A DNA stretch of 11,919 nt from an uncultured Clostridia bacterium (GCA_947171615.1 CAMVYG010000053.1:1-11919), one strand, 5' to 3'; positions 1 through 6,163 are shown, counted from the first letter of the stretch. The notes: a model not told the origin generated them from the sequence alone. Numbers and translations are program-made.

Positions 1-1
1 A

Positions 2-46
2 ATCAAAACAATAGAAGCCGCGGCCAAGAAAAAAGACACAGAATAA
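2..46 (+). CDS. C-terminal tail of an upstream gene (partial)
   Basis: The first bases read in one frame as a short Ala/Lys-rich tail (IKTIEAAAKKKDTE) ending in TAA at 44-46, directly before a strong terminator. The position before the terminator and the charged, helix-like composition suggest the end of a real + strand protein whose body lies outside the window. Only 14 residues are visible, so no function can be assigned and chance is possible. Confidence 0.5.
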   Translation: MKTIEAAAKKKDTE

Positions 47-92
47 AAAAGGATACAGCAGATGTGTTTCATCTCCTGTATCCTTTCTTTTA
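41..92. terminator. Bidirectional rho-independent terminator
   Basis: Arms 49-58 and 76-85 (core GGATACAG / CTGTATCC) pair perfectly. The loop holds a second short stem, 60-64 with 70-74. On the + strand the stem is followed by a T-rich tract (84-92); on the minus strand it is followed by six T (50-45). It lies between the convergent gene tail ending at 46 and the superoxide dismutase gene ending at 90, so it can end both transcripts. Confidence 0.85.
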
Positions 93-620
93 TCGTATTA
101 CCCCGCAGGCGATCATTTTGCCTGCGTTCCCGGAGGGCTGGGAAGTGAAGTCATCGGGAGCGGCGTGAAGGATCACAGTGCGGCCCAGAATATCCCGGAT
201 GGTAAACCGGGAGGAAAGGAAAACAGTCCAGGCATAGCCGTTTTTGGCAAAGAGCGGCGGCAGGTCCCCCATGTGCTCCGGGTGGGGAGAACCCGAGGGA
301 TTCAGGTGTCCGTCGGCATCTGCGAATTCCATTTCCGCCGTTCCGCTGCAGCCTGTTCCGCTGTGAATGTGAAAGCCGAAAATGCCGGAGGGGTTTTCCG
401 CCTGAGAGGGCAGGCCCCAAACCTCCGCCAGAACCAGTACGCCTGCCTGTGTTTGAAAAAATTTTACGCTTCCCAAAAGATGAGGATGATCTTTCCCGCC
501 CCGAATTGCCGCCCAGGCGTTGGCCCGGCGGTTCAGCCTGTGGCAAAAGGCCTGTGTATTGCTGTGAATCAACTGTTTCACCCGCTTTCCCAAATTTGGG
601 GCTGAATTTTCCGGTTTCAA
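90..620 (-). CDS. Superoxide dismutase family protein, Cu/Zn type (SodC-like), no signal peptide
   Basis: Copper/zinc superoxide dismutase fold protein, expected to convert superoxide to hydrogen peroxide and oxygen. Visible ligands (numbering from the TTG start at 620): copper-type H84, H86 and H152 in GFHIH and VILHAAPDD; bridging H105 in GHLNP; zinc-type H113, H116 and D119 in SPHPEHMGD. The disulfide cysteines are C91 and C172, the latter in the ACGVI end motif. The loop between the two zinc histidines is 3 residues apart, against 8 in E. coli SodC as I recall it. In GNAGKMIACG the usual active-site arginine position is methionine, with lysine just before. No signal peptide or lipobox is seen, so it is probably cytoplasmic, unlike classic periplasmic SodC. 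The start is uncertain: TTG with only GGGG a few bases upstream, where a small AAAGC/GCTTT hairpin lies. The fold core begins near residue 33 (ANAWAAIRGG). It appears to be a single-gene unit. Confidence 0.85.
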   Translation of the reverse strand: MKPENSAPNLGKRVKQLIHSNTQAFCHRLNRRANAWAAIRGGKDHPHLLGSVKFFQTQAGVLVLAEVWGLPSQAENPSGIFGFHIHSGTGCSGTAEMEFADADGHLNPSGSPHPEHMGDLPPLFAKNGYAWTVFLSSRFTIRDILGRTVILHAAPDDFTSQPSGNAGKMIACGVIR

Positions 621-784
621 AAGCCCCGGCTTTATTTTATGCGGGGCAGTTTGCGGATACTACCGCAGGACAACGCCTTTTCCGCTGAGTGAAAAATTTT
701 TTCGACGGCTCATAATTTTTTTCCCTTGGCGAATCCTATCATTTCAGAAAGACAAATTTGCGGGAAAGGAACGTGAGAGCAGAA

Positions 785-1087
785 ATGAGCGGCAAAAAGA
801 AATCGATAGACTACCACGAGCACGATACGCCGAAGGAAGGCATGTTTCCCGATTTGTCCGGCGTGGCTTCCGCTACCGAATGCACCGGTCTGATGTACAA
901 GGTTCCCATGGACGGGGAAGAATGGGAATCTTACCAGGAGCTGTCCTCTATGGAAATTCCAAAGGTGGAGGAAGAGGCGGAGGAATCTCTACAGCAAAGG
1001 CTGCACCGGGCAAAAACAGCGGAAGAAACGGGAAAAGCAGTGGAAAAGTCCGGGGGCGAGTACAGCCCCAGGCATATGAAGGAATAA
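785..1087 (+). CDS. Small acidic hypothetical protein
   Basis: About 100 residues, rich in Glu and Lys, without membrane segment or signal peptide. The N-terminal part (DYHEHDTPKEG, then PDLSGVASATECTGLMYKVP) is proline/glycine-punctuated and contains one cysteine. The C-terminal half is a probable charged helix (EEEAEESLQQRLHRAKTAEE). I do not recognise the family. The ATG at 785 is chosen; GTG at 773 and TTG at 758 are in-frame alternatives. AAAGGA at 765-770 lies 2 bases before the GTG and 14 before the ATG, so the start is not settled. It lies between the divergent superoxide dismutase gene and a downstream terminator, so it is probably transcribed alone. Codon use looks like that of its neighbours, and the terminator right after its stop supports a real gene. 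Confidence 0.65.
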   Translation: MSGKKKSIDYHEHDTPKEGMFPDLSGVASATECTGLMYKVPMDGEEWESYQELSSMEIPKVEEEAEESLQQRLHRAKTAEETGKAVEKSGGEYSPRHMKE

Positions 1088-1088
1088 G

Positions 1089-1134
1089 AAAACAGGCGGG
1101 CGGGAAGCAAAGGCTTTCCGCCCGCTGTTTCGTT
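1089..1134 (+). terminator. Rho-independent terminator after the small acidic protein gene
   Basis: A GC-rich stem pairs about 1090-1106 with 1111-1129 (GCGGGCGG with CCGCCCGC, one bulged G and one G-U pair) and a short AAAG loop, followed by TTTCGTT. It begins 2-3 bases after the stop codon at 1087. The T tract is weak, so termination may be partial. Confidence 0.7.
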
Positions 1135-1161
1135 GACAGGATATTTTTGAAACGGTATAAT
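1133..1161 (+). promoter_or_regulatory. Consensus SigA-type promoter for the hydrolase/fucosidase operon
   Basis: A perfect -35 TTGACA (1133-1138) and perfect -10 TATAAT (1156-1161) are separated by exactly 17 bases. The expected transcript start is near 1168, giving a leader of about 124 bases before the ATG at 1292. The -35 box overlaps the end of the preceding terminator, a compact arrangement. Confidence 0.85.
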
Positions 1162-1226
1162 ACTAGATGATAGATACTGGATACTAGATGCTGGAGAAAG
1201 GCGTTTAGCTTTTAGTTGTTAGAGAA
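1161..1226 (+). repeat. Heptanucleotide-periodic array (TAG every 7 bp)
   Basis: TAG (or its variant TGG) recurs in strict 7-bp phase at 1164, 1171, 1178 (TGG), 1185, 1192 (TGG), 1206, 1213 and 1220; only the 1199 position lacks it. The first part follows the unit RCTRGAT, the second NTTTAGY. The block starts at the -10 box and so lies in the 5' leader of the hydrolase gene. It ends with AGAGAAAGGC, which resembles the edge of a related array at 9771-9849. A period of 7 places TAG in all three reading frames. Confidence 0.7.
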
Positions 1227-1291
1227 AGGCAAAAGTTTCTGCGTTTACATTAGTGACGAAACGATTTAGAAAAATCAGAAAAGGAGAGATC

Positions 1292-1930
1292 ATGATGTCT
1301 GTTCAGATCAAATGGCTGGGCCATTCCTGTTTTGCGGTAAAGTGCGGGAACTACCGGATCGTGATAGATCCCTTTGAGCCGGAAAGCGTGCCGGGGATTT
1401 TGCCCATCAGGGAAGAAGCGGAGATGGTATTGTGCAGCCATGAGCATTTTGACCACAATTACCGGGCTGGGGTAACTGTTTCAAAACAGCCGAAGGAAAA
1501 CCCTTTCCGGGTAACGGATCTTTCCTCGTACCATGATGACAAGCAGGGCGCGCTCCGGGGGAAAAATACGATTTTTCTGCTGGAAGCGGAGAATATGCGG
1601 ATCGCCCATTTTGGGGACGTGGGCTGTATGCCGGAGCGGGAGATTTTAGAGCAGCTCAGGGGAGCAGACGCTGTGATGATCCCCGTGGGCGGGCACTATA
1701 CCGTAGACGCGGCAGGGGCAAGGGCCATTCTGGAGGAGGTAAAGCCCAGAGTGGTGATTCCCATGCACTACCGTTCGGAAAAGTTCGGCTTTGACGTATT
1801 GGGAACTCTGGATGAGTTTTTACAGCTGTATGACCTTGACGCTGTTCGTTATGACGGCAATTCTCTGGAGCTTACCCCGGAAACGCCCCGGCAGATCGCG
1901 GTGCTGTCCTGCCCGGTGACAGGAGCATAG
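1292..1930 (+). CDS. Metallo-beta-lactamase-fold metal-dependent hydrolase
   Basis: A 212-residue cytoplasmic hydrolase of the metallo-beta-lactamase superfamily (Lactamase_B_3 / UlaG-like group, which includes UPF0173 proteins). Numbering from the ATG at 1292: GHSCF near residue 11, the metal motif HEHFDH (H50, H52, D54, H55), a family-typical YHDD segment around 80-83, HFGDVG with H106 and D109, VGGHYT, and the final histidine in IPMHYR. The full metal-ligand set appears present, so it is probably active. The substrate cannot be predicted; relatives act on diverse phosphodiesters, lactones or unknown compounds. AGGAG at 1282-1286 supports ATG 1292 or the adjacent ATG 1295 over an upstream in-frame ACG/ATG-less extension. 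The fucosidase gene follows after about 51 bases with no terminator between, so the two are probably co-transcribed from the promoter at 1133. Confidence 0.85.
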   Translation: MMSVQIKWLGHSCFAVKCGNYRIVIDPFEPESVPGILPIREEAEMVLCSHEHFDHNYRAGVTVSKQPKENPFRVTDLSSYHDDKQGALRGKNTIFLLEAENMRIAHFGDVGCMPEREILEQLRGADAVMIPVGGHYTVDAAGARAILEEVKPRVVIPMHYRSEKFGFDVLGTLDEFLQLYDLDAVRYDGNSLELTPETPRQIAVLSCPVTGA

Positions 1931-1981
1931 AGAAAGCGGAACAAAGCGGCAAAGAACGTGAAAGAGAAGGGTACTGTGCAT

Positions 1982-3376
1982 ATGGAATCATGGAATTCTG
2001 TCATAGAGCTGGAAAGAAATTGGGCCACAGAGAATAATGGGTTTCCTTTGGCAAATCAGGAAGTGGAGCGGTATCTTCAGGTAACTCCCACTGAGAGCCA
2101 GCTTCGCCAGGCAGAGCGCCCCTTTTATGCCTTTCTCCATTTTGGCATGAACACCGCCACCGGGCGGGAATGGGGAAGCGGAAAGGAAACCGCGGCAGAT
2201 TTTACCATAGAAAGCGTGGATTGCACCCAATGGATTAGCGCTGTGAAAGCTTCCGGCGCGGCGGGGATCATCCTGACCTGCAAGCACCACGACGGGTTTT
2301 GCCTGTGGAACACGGCCTATACCGATTTTTCCGTGATGTATTCCCCTTACGGAAAGGATATTGTGAAGCAGGTATCTACCGCCTGTAAGGAAGCGGGGCT
2401 TTCCTTCGGCGTGTATCTTTCCCCCTGGGACATGCACGAAAAAACCTATGGAACTCCTGCTTATAACGATTATTTCTGCAACCAACTCACAGAGCTTCTC
2501 ACCGGGTACGGTGAAATTTTCGAGGTCTGGTTTGACGGCGCAAAGGGAGAAAATGCGAGAGAATTTACCTATGACTGGAACCGGTATTATGCGCTGATCC
2601 GCAGGCTTCAGCCCGGGGCGAATATCGCGGTCTGCGGGCCTGATCTTCGCTGGGTGGGAAACGAGGCGGGCAAAACAAGGGCGGCGGAATTTTCGGTGGT
2701 GCCGGAATCTCTCACCCGGGCGGAAACAATACAGAAGCATTCCCAGCACAGGGAGGAGGAAGGGGAGGCAATGAAAGAGCTTACCTCCTCCGATGAGGAT
2801 CTGGGTTCCCGCAGTGTGTTGGAAAAAGCGGAAAAGCTTTGCTGGTACCCGGCCGAGGTGGACGTTTCCATTCGTAAGGGCTGGTTTTATCACGAAGAAG
2901 AGGACAGCACGGTAAAGTCGGCGGAGGAGCTGTTTTCTATTTATTTGAACTCCGTGGGAAATAACTGCTGCCTGCTCTTAAATGTGCCGCCGGACAAGCA
3001 CGGAAAGATCTGTGAAAAGGATGAGGCGGTTTTGAGTGAGCTGGGGGAAAAGATCAAGGCGATCACCCGAACCCCCGTACTGGAGGAAGCGCCGGGGAAG
3101 CTATCCGCTTCAGAGCCGGCGCTTTTCTTTTCCTTTGAAAAGGCCCATACCCTGCGATACTGCGTTTTGGAGGAGGAAATTCGGGAAAGCCAGCGGGTAG
3201 AGGCTTTTGACCTTTATCTGAAAACGCCGGAAGGGAAAATCAAAAAAGCATATTCCGGCACGGTCATTGGCGGGAAAAAGATCATAACGCTTTCAGAACA
3301 GGCGATAGAGGTGACCCTTGTGGTTCGTCAGTCCCGCTCGGCGCCGATCTTCAAAAAAATTGGGTTTTACAGATAA
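1982..3376 (+). CDS. Alpha-L-fucosidase, GH29 (subfamily B-like), intracellular
   Basis: A 464-residue glycoside hydrolase expected to release L-fucose from fucosylated glycans. GH29 features in order (numbering from ATG 1982): FLHFGMNT and EWGSG, KHHDGFCLWNT, YLSPWDMH, then EVWFDG with the probable nucleophile D185. RWVGNEAGKTR follows with E228, a candidate acid/base residue, then WYPAEVDVSIRKGWFYH. NEAG and WYPAE resemble the alpha-1,3/1,4-type (GH29-B) enzymes as I remember them. The last roughly 100 residues look like a small beta-rich accessory domain. There is no signal peptide, transmembrane segment or carbohydrate-binding module, so it should act on imported oligosaccharides. GAGAAGGG at 1964-1971 lies 10 bases before ATG 1982; GTG 1958 and GTG 1976 are in-frame alternatives. 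No sugar transporter or fucose catabolic gene is visible here; its partner is the upstream hydrolase. Confidence 0.92.
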   Translation: MESWNSVIELERNWATENNGFPLANQEVERYLQVTPTESQLRQAERPFYAFLHFGMNTATGREWGSGKETAADFTIESVDCTQWISAVKASGAAGIILTCKHHDGFCLWNTAYTDFSVMYSPYGKDIVKQVSTACKEAGLSFGVYLSPWDMHEKTYGTPAYNDYFCNQLTELLTGYGEIFEVWFDGAKGENAREFTYDWNRYYALIRRLQPGANIAVCGPDLRWVGNEAGKTRAAEFSVVPESLTRAETIQKHSQHREEEGEAMKELTSSDEDLGSRSVLEKAEKLCWYPAEVDVSIRKGWFYHEEEDSTVKSAEELFSIYLNSVGNNCCLLLNVPPDKHGKICEKDEAVLSELGEKIKAITRTPVLEEAPGKLSASEPALFFSFEKAHTLRYCVLEEEIRESQRVEAFDLYLKTPEGKIKKAYSGTVIGGKKIITLSEQAIEVTLVVRQSRSAPIFKKIGFYR

Positions 3377-3418
3377 AAAAGCGTGTTTCTATTGTCAAAC
3401 AATGGCAAAATAACAATG

Positions 3419-3452
3419 AAAACCGCCCTGGAAAAATTTCCAGGGCGGTTTG
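3419..3452. terminator. Terminator between convergent fucosidase and TM2 genes
   Basis: A perfect stem, AAACCGCCCTGG with CCAGGGCGGTTT (about 3420-3431 and 3440-3451), encloses an A/T loop. The minus-strand side is followed by a long T-rich stretch, making it a good terminator for the TM2 gene ending at 3472. On the + strand only TTTGCTGT follows, so for the fucosidase it is weaker. Confidence 0.8.
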
Positions 3453-3471
3453 CTGTACAGGAGGAAAGTAG

Positions 3472-3915
3472 TCAAATGTAGTAAGGATTGGGCTTGAAGA
3501 GCAGAGAAATGAAATCGATAAGTACGCCAATGCCGAACAGGCCCATTGTAAAAAGATACAGGACGCCTTTCCCGGATTTTCCTTCATAGAATTTGTGAGC
3601 GCCTAAAAAGCCCAGGAAGAAGCACAAAGCCAGAGCTACCCATTTATTTCTGGCCTTGGACTGCATATAGGCGTTCATGGTGTTTACGTTGGTATTTGTG
3701 TTTTCGTTGGAGTTGTTAATAACAATGCTGGGGGTGATTCCGCCTCCCATTTCCTCTACCTGCCTGCCGCACAGGGTGCAAACTACCGCGTCCGCCGGGA
3801 TCTTCCCACCGCAGTGCTTGCAGAACTTTTGAGGCGCTTCCGGCTGAGGAACCGGTGCTCCCGCCGGCTGAGGGGCAGCAGATTGATTTTGCTGTGCGAT
3901 CTGTTCTGTATCCAT
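3472..3915 (-). CDS. Zinc-ribbon and TM2-domain membrane protein
   Basis: A 147-residue protein. Residues 1-30 are a Gln/Pro/Ala-rich flexible lead. C32, C35, C46 and C49 (CKHCG and CTLCG) form a zinc-ribbon-like finger. An Asn/Thr-rich linker (67-80, NSNENTNTNVNT) precedes a TM2 domain (PF05154-like): KARNKWVALAL, FLGFLGAHKFYEGK, a glycine-rich turn, then a second helix ending in FISLLF. Two membrane helices are predicted at about 92-107 and 116-139. TM2 proteins have no settled biochemical role in bacteria, so none is claimed. AGAGGAGG stands 8 bases before the ATG at 3915, which fixes the start. It is a single-gene unit with its own promoter at 4046-4074, divergent from the Xre regulator gene, and ends at a strong terminator. 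Confidence 0.88.
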   Translation of the reverse strand: MDTEQIAQQNQSAAPQPAGAPVPQPEAPQKFCKHCGGKIPADAVVCTLCGRQVEEMGGGITPSIVINNSNENTNTNVNTMNAYMQSKARNKWVALALCFFLGFLGAHKFYEGKSGKGVLYLFTMGLFGIGVLIDFISLLFKPNPYYI

Positions 3916-4045
3916 GGAAAATACCTCCTCTAAGAGCTTATCCGCAAAGTATAGGTGTTATATAAGGGGGACAGGCTCTTTATTAGCCAGACCATATCTG
4001 AAAAGAGAGGTGCAGGCTTTTCAAATCGGGCCTGATTTTATAGAA

Positions 4046-4074
4046 AGTATAGCATGCCACGCATAATTTGTCAA
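4046..4074 (-). promoter_or_regulatory. Promoter for the zinc-ribbon/TM2 gene
   Basis: Read on the minus strand, TTGACA (4074-4069) and TATACT (4051-4046) are separated by exactly 17 bases. The transcript would start near 4039 and carry a leader of about 120 bases before the ATG at 3915. I see no recognised riboswitch in that leader. Confidence 0.8.
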
Positions 4075-4134
4075 ATTATAATAATCAAAGATGATAATTT
4101 AATATCACGAGGCGCAAGCTATAATTGACAAAAA
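4067..4134. promoter_or_regulatory. Inverted near-repeat in the divergent promoter region; possible + strand promoter
   Basis: TTTGTCAAATTATA (4067-4080) reappears inverted as TATAATTGACAAA (4120-4132), differing by one base of length. The left copy contains the minus-strand -35 box; the right copy sits just before the regulator's ribosome site. For the + strand, TTGTCA (4068-4073) with GATAAT (4093-4098) has a long 19-base spacer, and TATAAT (4120-4125) has no good -35 box. This could be an operator for the adjacent Xre protein; that is inference. Confidence 0.35.
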
Positions 4135-4147
4135 GGAGCGTGTGCCT

Positions 4148-4447
4148 GTGGTGATCCAGACAGATAACCGAATCAAAAAGCTGAGAGCAGCCAGCGGAAT
4201 GACTCAGACAGAGCTGGCAAAGCTGATGTCCGTGACCCGTTCCAGCGTCAACGCCTGGGAAATGGGGATTTCAGCCCCTACCGCCGCGAAGCTGGTGGAG
4301 CTTTCCCTGCTTTTCCACGTATCTACCGATTATCTGCTGGGATTGGAGCAGCGGGAAGTGATCGAGCTGGATAGCTTCAGTGAGGAGCAGAAGGGAATTC
4401 TCTATTCCCTGGCGGCGTATTTTCAAAAGCAGAATGAGATGGAATAA
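4148..4447 (+). CDS. Xre-family helix-turn-helix transcriptional regulator
   Basis: A protein of about 99 residues with one Cro/C1-type HTH_3 domain (about residues 9-64 from GTG 4148): RIKKLRAASGMTQTELAKLM, then the recognition region VTRSSVNAWEMG, then LVELSLLFHVSTDYLLGLE. A short acidic C-terminal helix (FSEEQKGILYSLAAYF) may serve for dimerisation. No sensor or peptidase domain is present, so any signal is unknown. AGGAG at 4134-4138 lies 9 bases before GTG 4148; GTG 4142 (3 bases) and GTG 4151 are in-frame alternatives. It is transcribed away from the TM2 gene and converges on the ATPase gene, with terminators after it. Autoregulation through the nearby inverted repeat is plausible but not shown. 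Confidence 0.88.
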   Translation: MVIQTDNRIKKLRAASGMTQTELAKLMSVTRSSVNAWEMGISAPTAAKLVELSLLFHVSTDYLLGLEQREVIELDSFSEEQKGILYSLAAYFQKQNEME

Positions 4448-4454
4448 AGAGCCG

Positions 4455-4487
4455 CCCCGGAAAGCATCGGCTTTCCGGGGTGTTTTG
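4455..4487 (+). terminator. Rho-independent terminator after the Xre regulator
   Basis: A perfect 11-bp stem, CCCCGGAAAGC (4455-4465) with GCTTTCCGGGG (4470-4480), has loop ATCG and is followed by TGTTTT. It lies 8 bases after the regulator's stop codon. Confidence 0.88.
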
Positions 4488-4520
4488 CATTTGCAGGGGT
4501 CGGCGTCTCTGATGCCCCGT

Positions 4521-4561
4521 AAAGGACAGACAGCAAATTCGCAGCGTCTGTCCTTTTGTGT
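4521..4561. terminator. Second terminator hairpin
   Basis: GGACAGAC (4524-4531) pairs with GTCTGTCC (4546-4553) around a 14-base loop, followed on the + strand by TTTTGTGT. It is about 40 bases beyond the first terminator. On the minus strand the stem is followed only by TTTACG, so it may also weakly stop the convergent ATPase transcript. Confidence 0.7.
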
Positions 4562-4617
4562 ATTGTGAGGGCCTTAATGAGGATTACTGCGGTTAATTTT
4601 GAAGTTTGTTTTCTGTT

Positions 4618-5919
4618 TTAGAGAAGCGTATCGTCCAACAAAAAATCAAGCAGCCCAATATTAAGAACCCCCTTGTCATCGTACCACCGTTTACGGATAT
4701 CGTGGCGAATGATAATTTTTGGAAAGGAATCTCCAAGAAGGGAAAAAGGCTTATTTTCCGCAAGGATTTTTTCCTCTGTGCCCAAAGCATAGGCAGATTG
4801 AATATAGATTTTCTTTCCGCCAAGCGTAGCAAGGAAATCGATCTCCCGTGACGTTTGCACAGATTTTCCCATGTGATTTCCTTCTGTAGAAATTACAATA
4901 CCGATGTCTACAGAGAAACCGCGGAGTATCAGCTCATTGTAGATGATATTTTCCATAATGTGGGTCATTTCCTGCTGTCGGAAGCCAATCCTGGCATTTC
5001 TTAGACCAATGTCCTCACAATAATATTTGTTAGGATAGTCAAAATAGCTTTTCCCTTTTACATCAAAACGCTTGCATTCGCTGAATAGGAAGGCGTCTGT
5101 AAGATGATCCATATAGGATTTCACAGTGTTGATGGCCACCGCATTTTCTCCGCTTCGCTTCTGTTTGGAGTTCAGTGTATTTGTGATATTGGTGGGGTTG
5201 GTGAGCGATCCCACCGAAGAACAAAGCAAATCGAGAATCGAAGCAAGCACATCCTCCCGTCTCACCTTTTTGCGCTCGACAATATCCTTCAGATAGACTT
5301 CTGAAAATAGAGATTGCAGATAGTTCATTTTTGCCTCGTCATTCGGACGGGACAGAACAAGAGGCATACCGCCAAAAAAGGCATACTCCTCAAGAGCGCC
5401 ATGCTGATCGCCGCCTACGGCCGAATAAAATTCGGCAAAGCTTAAAGGGTGCACTCTGATTTCATCGCTGCGGCCACGGAATTCGGTTAAAATATCAGTG
5501 GAAAGCATTTTGGAATTGCTGCCGGTTACATCGATGTCCAAATTTGACAAAGATTTCAAATCGTTCAGGGCGTCATAAAAGGTGATGGGCTTGCCCTCCT
5601 TGTTATAGGGATTTGCCACCTCATCTGACATTTGGATTTCGTCTACAAAAAGGTAGAATTGTTCCGGGCTTCCTTCCACAATGCCGCGGACATGGCTTGC
5701 CAGTTCTAAAGGATTGCGATAACGAATATCTCTCGCCAAATCCAGTTCAAAGCTTAAAATATGGTCGTTGGAAATTCCCTGTTCCAACAAATGTTTTTTG
5801 AATAAGGTGCGGAGCAGATAAGACTTTCCACATCGCCGAATTCCCGTGATCACCTTGATTTGACCATCCCACATATAGGAAATAAGTTTTTGCAGATAAC
5901 GATCCCGCTTGATTTCCAT
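4618..5919 (-). CDS. AAA-type ATPase with DUF4143 C-terminal domain
   Basis: A 433-residue cytoplasmic protein. Walker A is GIRRCGKS (residues 26-33) and Walker B FYLFVDEIQ with D93 and E94. TGSNSKML near 132-139 fits the sensor position of the AAA_14 group. PLSFAEFY and an FFGGMPLVL segment mark the link to the C-terminal DUF4143 region. There, SREIDFLA followed by KKIYIQSAYAL resembles the PD-(D/E)xK-like core reported for this group, with Gln where the nuclease Lys would be expected, so nuclease activity should not be assumed. These ATPases are common in gut Clostridia and Bacteroidia; their function is not established to my knowledge. ATG 5919 has an excellent AGGAGGA about 5 bases upstream. 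It is a single gene with its own promoter and a repeat-rich upstream region. No toxin, antitoxin or transposase partner is visible. Confidence 0.88.
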   Translation of the reverse strand: MEIKRDRYLQKLISYMWDGQIKVITGIRRCGKSYLLRTLFKKHLLEQGISNDHILSFELDLARDIRYRNPLELASHVRGIVEGSPEQFYLFVDEIQMSDEVANPYNKEGKPITFYDALNDLKSLSNLDIDVTGSNSKMLSTDILTEFRGRSDEIRVHPLSFAEFYSAVGGDQHGALEEYAFFGGMPLVLSRPNDEAKMNYLQSLFSEVYLKDIVERKKVRREDVLASILDLLCSSVGSLTNPTNITNTLNSKQKRSGENAVAINTVKSYMDHLTDAFLFSECKRFDVKGKSYFDYPNKYYCEDIGLRNARIGFRQQEMTHIMENIIYNELILRGFSVDIGIVISTEGNHMGKSVQTSREIDFLATLGGKKIYIQSAYALGTEEKILAENKPFSLLGDSFPKIIIRHDIRKRWYDDKGVLNIGLLDFLLDDTLL

Positions 5920-5929
5920 AGAAATCCTC

Positions 5930-6051
5930 CTATTAAAAACTTAGTCGTGAGACTCGACCTACTTTTCAATAGATAGTATACCCGATTTTTTGCAGAAATG
6001 CAATGGGACTATTGAAAACTTACTCTGGATTATAGACAAAGTTTTCAATAG
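5930..6051. repeat. Two inverted-repeat pairs with identical geometry at the ATPase promoter
   Basis: Pair B is perfect: CTATTGAAAACTT (6009-6021) and its inverse AAGTTTTCAATAG (6039-6051). Pair A is imperfect: CTATTAAAAACTT (5930-5942) and TACTTTTCAATAG (5960-5972). In each pair the arms start 30 bp apart, and the pairs are 79 bp apart. Pair A spans from the -10 box edge to the ribosome site, while pair B lies upstream of the -35 box. This suggests operator sites for an unknown regulator. Pair A also contains a nested GTCG/CGAC stem, so its RNA could form a hairpin against the ribosome site. Confidence 0.7.
5975..6003 (-). promoter_or_regulatory. Probable promoter for the AAA/DUF4143 ATPase
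   Basis: On the minus strand a good -10 TATACT (5980-5975) lies 17 bases after a weak -35 TTGCAT (6003-5998). The start would be near 5968, about 50 bases before the ATG. The weak -35 box and flanking inverted repeats suggest a regulated promoter. Confidence 0.6.
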
Positions 6052-6110
6052 AAAAGCCCGGAACGATAAATCCCCAAGATGTGTCAAATACAAAAATGCT
6101 GGAGTGGCAG

Positions 6111-6150
6111 AAAAAAGAGCCTGACGCTTCTTACAGCGTCAGGCTCTTAG
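6111..6150 (-). terminator. Terminator of the oxaloacetate decarboxylase operon
   Basis: A perfect 13-bp stem, AAGAGCCTGACGC (6115-6127) with GCGTCAGGCTCTT (6136-6148), has an 8-base loop. On the minus strand it is followed by a run of six T (TTTTTTCTG). It lies 14 bases beyond the alpha-subunit stop, closing the four-gene operon. Confidence 0.92.
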
Positions 6151-6163
6151 CTTTGCTATTCGA

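Noticed and set aside
589..600. Perfect palindrome CCCAAATTTGGG
   Set aside because: It lies within the N-terminal coding part of the superoxide dismutase gene, is only 12 bp, and has no second copy or promoter context.
1988..2893. 301-codon open frame on the minus strand inside the fucosidase gene
   Set aside because: The + strand frame carries complete GH29 motifs; the reverse frame shows no recognisable domain.
4618..5919. Defence or toxin-antitoxin system around the DUF4143 ATPase
   Set aside because: No nuclease, toxin, antitoxin or other effector lies beside it; the convergent Xre gene has its own terminators and is not in the same operon.
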